Source: Bipolaris cookei | Taxonomy: Eukaryota > Ascomycota > Dothideomycetes > Pleosporales > Pleosporaceae | Length of the DNA: 10,156 nucleotides | NCBI GenBank assembly: GCA_002286855.1 | Contig: NRSV01000199.1 | Coordinates: 1 to 10,156, forward strand | Reading direction: 5' to 3' | In this document: in pieces, positions 6,341 to 10,156 of the stretch | Numbering within the stretch: position 1 is the stretch's first letter | How the letters are laid out: every line of letters begins with the position of its first letter | The notes under the pieces: generated by a model | The model's database searches: none | What the model was told of the DNA's origin: nothing | Seen by the model: only the letters and a program-made list of their open reading frames with translations | Position numbers and translations under genes: made by a program

Positions 6341-7520
6341 ATTTTCTAACTGTTCTTATACGATATACGTGTCTGTTCGTGTCTAATATTAAGAACAAAG
6401 ACTGCTCTATTGTCAAACACTGTGATTAGAATGTTAGACTTGCTCTTGTCGTTTCCGAGGGTCGTGCGATTGCTAGGCAGCGCACCAATAGTTGACCTCA
6501 GTATAGTAATTGTACCTCGATCAGCATTACCTAAAAAATTGGTGTGCAACCAATCGGTATAAATAGCCGCTATGTCTGCCTAGTACTAGCAGGTTGGGGT
6601 GCGGCCTGCTACTCTTTTCTAATAAACTGGCATATAAGACGCCTGACGCAAAATCGTTTTAGGCCATTCAAAAAGGGCATTTTTATAATCAATCGCTCCT
6701 TAGAATACCTTACAATGAACTATAAAAAGATCTGTTCTTGCAAGAAATTGAGATTTCTGACGTTGGTTCATCCTTTTAGTTTTGTTGCATCAACAGAACT
6801 GCTATTGTGTCCAAGCTGAGTGTCGTAACTAGCTCTTGTCCCAATTCTGGGTATATTCTGAGGAAAGACAAAAGGCATGGTGGCGGCTAAGAATGCCGTT
6901 TACCGCGAGAAAGAATTTTGGCTGTAGCATATGTTGTCCATTAGTTCGAAACAAACACCCAGATCCATTGATTTGGAGCGGATGGTTAGAGTGTCCGAGA
7001 CTTCTTTCGAATCCCTTGACAGATGGTAGCACAAACAGCAGTAGCGGCAGTGTATGGTCATTCTATATTGAAACCACTATGGAATGGATGAAGCGTGTCA
7101 CCCGGAGCTTTCTAGAGTGGATGTTTGATAAAGCTTGCCTCTGGGAGATGGAAAGGAGCTTGCGGTATGGCTACGCAAAGCTGATAAAGATGTACTAAAA
7201 GAACGGCTTCGTAAGACAGTCCACTGCTTCCAGGATAGATTTTGATAGGTAGCAGTGTCGTCTCTAAATAATTCATGATGTGCAAAAGCAAAACGAGGAC
7301 CAGCGTGTGAAGAAGCAATGTTCTCCAGGAACGATATCGTGCGAGTCGGTCAAGCAGTAGATGCTACTGAAAGTACTGGTGACTAGAAACAGAGCCAATG
7401 AACGATGTGCTAATACCAATGGCAAGCTTAAGCACGTCTCAATTACGCAATGCACGGTGTGATGTAAGACTGATTGTTTTAATCTTAGAGAGCTGGCTCA
7501 TGTAGCACATACGCTAGTCT
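6341..7520. other. Gene-poor stretch with no supportable gene
   Basis: All open stretches are short. ATTGGTGTGCAACCAAT at 6538-6554 is a perfect 6-bp inverted repeat with a CCAAT box, followed by TATAAATA (about 6558-6565) and AATAAA (about 6622-6627), a promoter-like or LTR-like arrangement with no credible coding sequence after it. A start-less frame at 7132-7245 (+) reads KELAVWLRKADKDVLKERL and may be a coding relic. No terminal repeats or target duplication were found by eye. Confidence 0.35.
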
Positions 7521-8595
7521 ATGCTCGGAGAGCACTGCCGCATCAGCGGTAACTTCTCCATATACAGAATTGTCCTACGAGCTGAGGATATGTTGTCTTA
7601 TTTAACGCAGCAGTGCATCAACAACGTACTTCCACTACCACCTAGCAGGCTCTACAGTCCAAGTGCTATGCACGGTACAAACCTGCAGGTCCCTCATCAC
7701 TATCCATCCCTTCTAGAACATGTCACTGTAGTACCTAGGTTACTTCTCAGACGACTTGTTCATATCCAGGTTCTGACAGAAGACGTAAGAGAAGCGAATC
7801 AACAGTAGCAGTCACGAAGATGGCAGCTGCATACCGTCTTTAGAGGAAGAGGCGAAGATAGCTAGTGACAGAAAGCGATAACAAAGCAAAACGCGTGCTC
7901 TCTACAGCTCTCACTCCAGCGGCCAAAGCAACATACTCAAATCGAAAAGCCAAGCTCGATGCTGTTGTGAAGATGGCTCAGATAAATCAACACAGCACTG
8001 AAATCTTCACTGACGATCACACCAGCATGGCTCCAACAGACGCACAGCAGCAATAGAACAGATGATGATTACGTTGGCTTTGTCAAGTGCACTCCTAGCA
8101 CTATATATTGCCTCTGTCTGTCACCCAGGGCTCAGGCCACTGATACGAGTGACACATGCACACCAGCCTACCACACAGTTAGACTATTGCGTTTTCAACC
8201 AGCAGTGGCGTCGTTGACACCACCTCGTTCGAATATCTCAAACTTGCGTAGTACGTCAATGATCAGGATATTGCCATCATGAAAGTGCGATAGATGTTCA
8301 AATGCTTTGAGGGTGTGACGAATTTGACTAGTGTATTGGATCCCAAGCAGCAACAACTAGTAGTTGGTTGCAGTTTACGAGCATCTCATTCAATTCGAGC
8401 ATACAATTCTGTCCCCATGTACCATCCTAGCAACTCGAACCATGACGCAATATAACTTTTTCGGACAGAGGATTGGATTGACGCGGCCGTATGGGAAACA
8501 GGGGCGATTCTCCACGAGGAGAATGCTAGCAATATTAGCGGCAAAGAAAGTGGAGGCTGGAGCAGGAAGGCTTACCTAGATGTAACTGGGGATGA
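7521..8595. other. Gene-poor stretch; small open frames of doubtful meaning
   Basis: A 95-codon ATG frame at 7521-7808 (+) has no recognisable domain. A frame at 7865-8056 (+), open from a GTG and without an ATG start, reads as a Lys/Ala-rich segment (KAKRVLSTALTPAAKATYS). Positions 8057-8283 and 8440-8579 (+) also have short protein-like runs. They lie in different frames with no convincing splice sites between them, so I do not call a gene. The right end should include the 3' UTR of the gene ending at 8596. Confidence 0.3.
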
Positions 8596-9185
8596 TCAGG
8601 CCAAACCTTCGACGGCCTCCTGCACATCTCCAGCGGACACACCCGACGTATCAGGAAGGTCATCATTCTGGCCCGAAGTGATCTGGCCATCTGCATAGTG
8701 TCAGTATCACAGCTTTCCGTATCGCGCTAACGTGATATCTACCGTTGCCCTCAGAGGTCTTTGCCGGAGCACTTTTCTCCTCGAGAGGGGGCTCGCTGTT
8801 GATATCATGGCTGTTGGCACCGTGCTTGTTGGATGTCGCATGTGAGGCAGCCGCACTACCGCGAGCAGCTTTCCCGTAGGCAATCAGGCTAGTAGGATTG
8901 CTGTGCAAAAGACCCATCTTGTACCCGATTTGAACCATCTCCACACACAACTGGGCGGGGCTTGTGTTGCTCAGAACAGCAAGCTTTTCATAGTCAATCT
9001 GTACATGATGTCAGCAAAATGCGAGTGAACCAAGATGCGCAGCTTGTCTGCAAAGACAATGGTTTGTCGAGAGAAAGATGGGACCGACTTACATCTGGAG
9101 GTCCGTCCTTGCATGCCAACAGGCAAAGAGGCAGTCGTGTATGTTCAAGCCTGGTCAATTCTCCATGCGAGGTAGCAGTAGACAT
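8596..9185 (-). CDS. Small three-exon protein with helical N-terminal module
   Basis: The model is complement(join(8596..8690, 8743..8998, 9093..9185)), 444 nt, 147 residues, ending at TGA 8596-8598. Both introns carry consensus signals and restore one frame. Exon 1 starts MSTATSHGE and ends GPPD. Exon 2 continues IDYEKLAVLSNTSPAQLCVE and KMGLL. Exon 3 gives a short acidic tail (QNDDLPDTSG). Residues about 10-60 have the layout of small fungal proteins in which a first helix, a short loop, a D-Y-x-K-L-A helix and a third helix resemble a Myb/SANT-like or other helix-turn-helix unit; the third helix here is poor in basic residues. Residues 65-147 are low complexity (Ala, Ser, Glu) and probably disordered. 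There is no signal peptide. A nuclear or DNA-associated role is inference. Its promoter shares motifs with that of the gene at 1742. Confidence 0.78.
8691..8742 (-). other. Intron 2 of the three-exon gene (52 nt)
   Basis: On the minus strand the donor is GTAGAT, the branch point CTGAC (8704-8700) and the acceptor ATGCAG. It splits a codon after its first base (GAT, Asp). Reading through would end at a TGA 15 codons into the next exon region, while splicing keeps a protein-like acidic tail. Confidence 0.75.
8999..9092 (-). other. Intron 1 of the three-exon gene (94 nt, phase 0)
   Basis: The donor is GTAAGT, the branch point CTGAC (9014-9010), 11 nt before the acceptor GTACAG. A nearer TTTGCAG acceptor about midway would give a frame that stops after 17 codons, so the distal acceptor is preferred. 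Retention would also end in a stop. Confidence 0.8.
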
Positions 9186-9480
9186 CTTGTTAGCTGTTGA
9201 CTGTGAATGGTGTAGGAGTGTATCTGGTGGCGAAGAGGACTAGGAGTTTAAGACTGCGGAAGCAAACGAGTGATAGAAGATACAAGAAGTGGATTGGTGC
9301 GCGGGCGAGTATTAGTAAGAATAGAATTTCCGCATGTTTGTGAGGAAGGACGGCAGTCACGTTAGAAAGTGAAAATGATGGTGAAAGTGAATCCTACGTA
9401 CTTGTACGTAGCTAGTGAACGTGTGCAACAGTTCAAGCATTGCAGCTCCCCATGAAAGATGACGTTGTAGACCCCCACCA
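9186..9480 (-). promoter_or_regulatory. Promoter region of the three-exon gene
   Basis: On the minus strand a pyrimidine-rich leader precedes the ATG (about 9300-9186). Farther up are GTGACTGCC (9360-9352) and a GTGAAAGTGA (9381-9390, on the plus strand) with a related AAAGTGAAAATG just beside it (9366-9377). Both short motifs also occur in the upstream region of the gene at 1742. No clear TATA box is seen. Confidence 0.4.
9394..9411. promoter_or_regulatory. Perfect palindrome CTACGTAC-TT-GTACGTAG
   Basis: Two 8-bp arms are exact inverted copies around a 2-nt centre, about 210 bp upstream of the ATG at 9185 and directly beside the GTGAAAGTGA motif. The symmetry suits a dimeric DNA-binding protein; each arm is itself nearly self-complementary (TACGTA). 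The function is inferred from symmetry and place. Confidence 0.45.
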
Positions 9481-9500
9481 AGATGTTTCCGTCCAACAAT

Positions 9501-9941
9501 CTATTCGTGGCATACTCTAACCACCTCCCGTCTGATTTCTATCGACTTATACATGCTGGATAAACGCACGTGGCGTCCAAATGGGGTGGTTTTGGTGGAG
9601 GGCTTGGCGGGCTTGGCGGGCTGTGATGCAGTAACAACATCACTTTTAACAACCATAATAAGATTACTATTCAGCTGTGGTTTGCCTGTAATAGGTTTCT
9701 TTTTACAGTTGCAGCAGCGCGATCTTCTGCTCTTGCGCCCGAGCGGCAGCCAGTTGCGCAGCTCTACTATCGTATCTCTTTTGCCATTTCCCGCGTCTCT
9801 TCTTACCTCAGCAGCTGTTTGTCTTTTATTAGCGACAGTTACGTTACAGTCTTTGGTTCTATTTTCTCGCTTACGAATTCTTTTCTTGTAGTTGCTGTTT
9901 TCCGCCTCTTTGCGAGCTATAGCCTTACAAGTCAAGGGCTC
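9501..9941 (-). pseudogene. Start-less Lys/Arg-rich frame, possibly the tail of a decayed transposase
   Basis: The frame is open from just after a TAG (9942-9944) to a TAG at 9501-9503, 146 codons, with no ATG until past its middle. The first half reads as a basic helical stretch (KAIARKEAENSNYKKRI), then LPLGRKSRRSRCCNCKKKP, a Cys-x2-Cys patch in a basic context. The second half includes a PAKPAKP repeat made by a duplicated 9-mer. Basic coiled tails with a small Cys motif occur at the C-termini of fungal pogo/Tigger-type transposases, which is my tentative reading; no DDE catalytic region is in the window. It might instead be an exon of a gene beginning beyond the right edge. The hydrophobic plus-strand frame at 9553-9891 is its mirror image. 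Confidence 0.35.
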
Positions 9942-10156
9942 CTAATCACCGTCGTACCATGGCACTCTTGGTGCTGCTAGATAATGTAAGCAGTTAAGGT
10001 TATAAGAAGTATTGTGTGTTGTGATGTGTATCATGATAGGAGCAAGTTTAAATACAGCGTTATTAGTCAGTGGGCAACCACGTGACTATACATGGTACTT
10101 CTGGGCTTACACACCTCCCTCAGATTCGAACGCATGTTGAAGCTGATGTGATCATA
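9942..10156. other. Right-edge sequence with no feature seen
   Basis: I see no coding stretch of note. A TATCATGATA palindrome lies near 10029-10038 and a CACGTG at about 10080. A GTTCGAAT near 10128 on the minus strand resembles a tRNA B box but no arm pairs around it. Confidence 0.4.

Noticed and set aside
6432..6710. Possible solo LTR starting TGTTAGAC
   Set aside because: No matching CA end and no target duplication could be found by eye; TTAGAA flanks exist but the right boundary does not end in CA.
6960..7020. tRNA-like string (GGTTAGAGTGTCCGAG followed by TTCGAATCC)
   Set aside because: A-box-like and B-box-like words are too close together and no acceptor or anticodon stems pair.
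9553..9891. 112-codon hydrophobic plus-strand frame with an ATG
   Set aside because: It is the mirror of the Lys/Arg-rich minus frame; the Leu richness follows from complementing Lys/Glu codons.
10115..10140. tRNA B-box-like GTTCGAATCT on the minus strand
   Set aside because: The flanking bases do not form a T-arm stem, and too little upstream sequence is present.

Overview
The window looks like nuclear DNA of a filamentous ascomycete. The reasons are short introns with fungal signals (GTAAGT donors, CTAAC or CTGAC branch points 10-15 nt before the acceptor), CT-rich leaders ahead of start codons, a fungal-type serine-protease-like protein, and a small transposable element. Nothing in it is bacterial: there are no operons or ribosome-binding sites. 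A genus cannot be named from the sequence.

Layout. Positions 2-1165 (+) hold the 3' part of a trypsin-like protease-like gene that enters from the left edge; its expected catalytic Asp reads as Asn. Positions 1166-1741 are a promoter region. Positions 1742-2251 (+) are a small coiled-coil gene whose first intron starts directly after the ATG and is mostly a TTTC/TC microsatellite. Positions 2252-3203 are non-coding or decayed sequence. Positions 3212-3824 are a 613-bp foldback MITE with about 68-bp terminal inverted repeats and a perfect 8-bp target duplication, the best-supported mobile element here. Positions 3852-4235 (-) are a gene relic with one internal stop. Positions 4402-5952 (-) are an uninterrupted 516-residue protein with an N-terminal Cys/His cluster and a C-terminal ATP-grasp-like segment. 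A 12-bp minisatellite (5988-6104) lies in its probable leader.

Positions about 6341-8595 contain no gene I can support, only short open stretches. Positions 8596-9185 (-) are a three-exon gene for a 147-residue protein with a short helical, possibly DNA-binding N-terminal module. It has its own promoter region (9186-9480) with a perfect 18-bp palindrome. Positions 9501-9941 (-) are a start-less Lys/Arg-rich frame that resembles the tail of a decayed transposase.

The genes do not form an evident pathway. The picture is an accessory, repeat-bearing fungal region: lineage-type small genes and a pseudo-protease candidate between mobile-element debris. The two small intron-containing genes share short promoter motifs (GTGAAAGTGA and GTGACTGCC), the only hint of common regulation.
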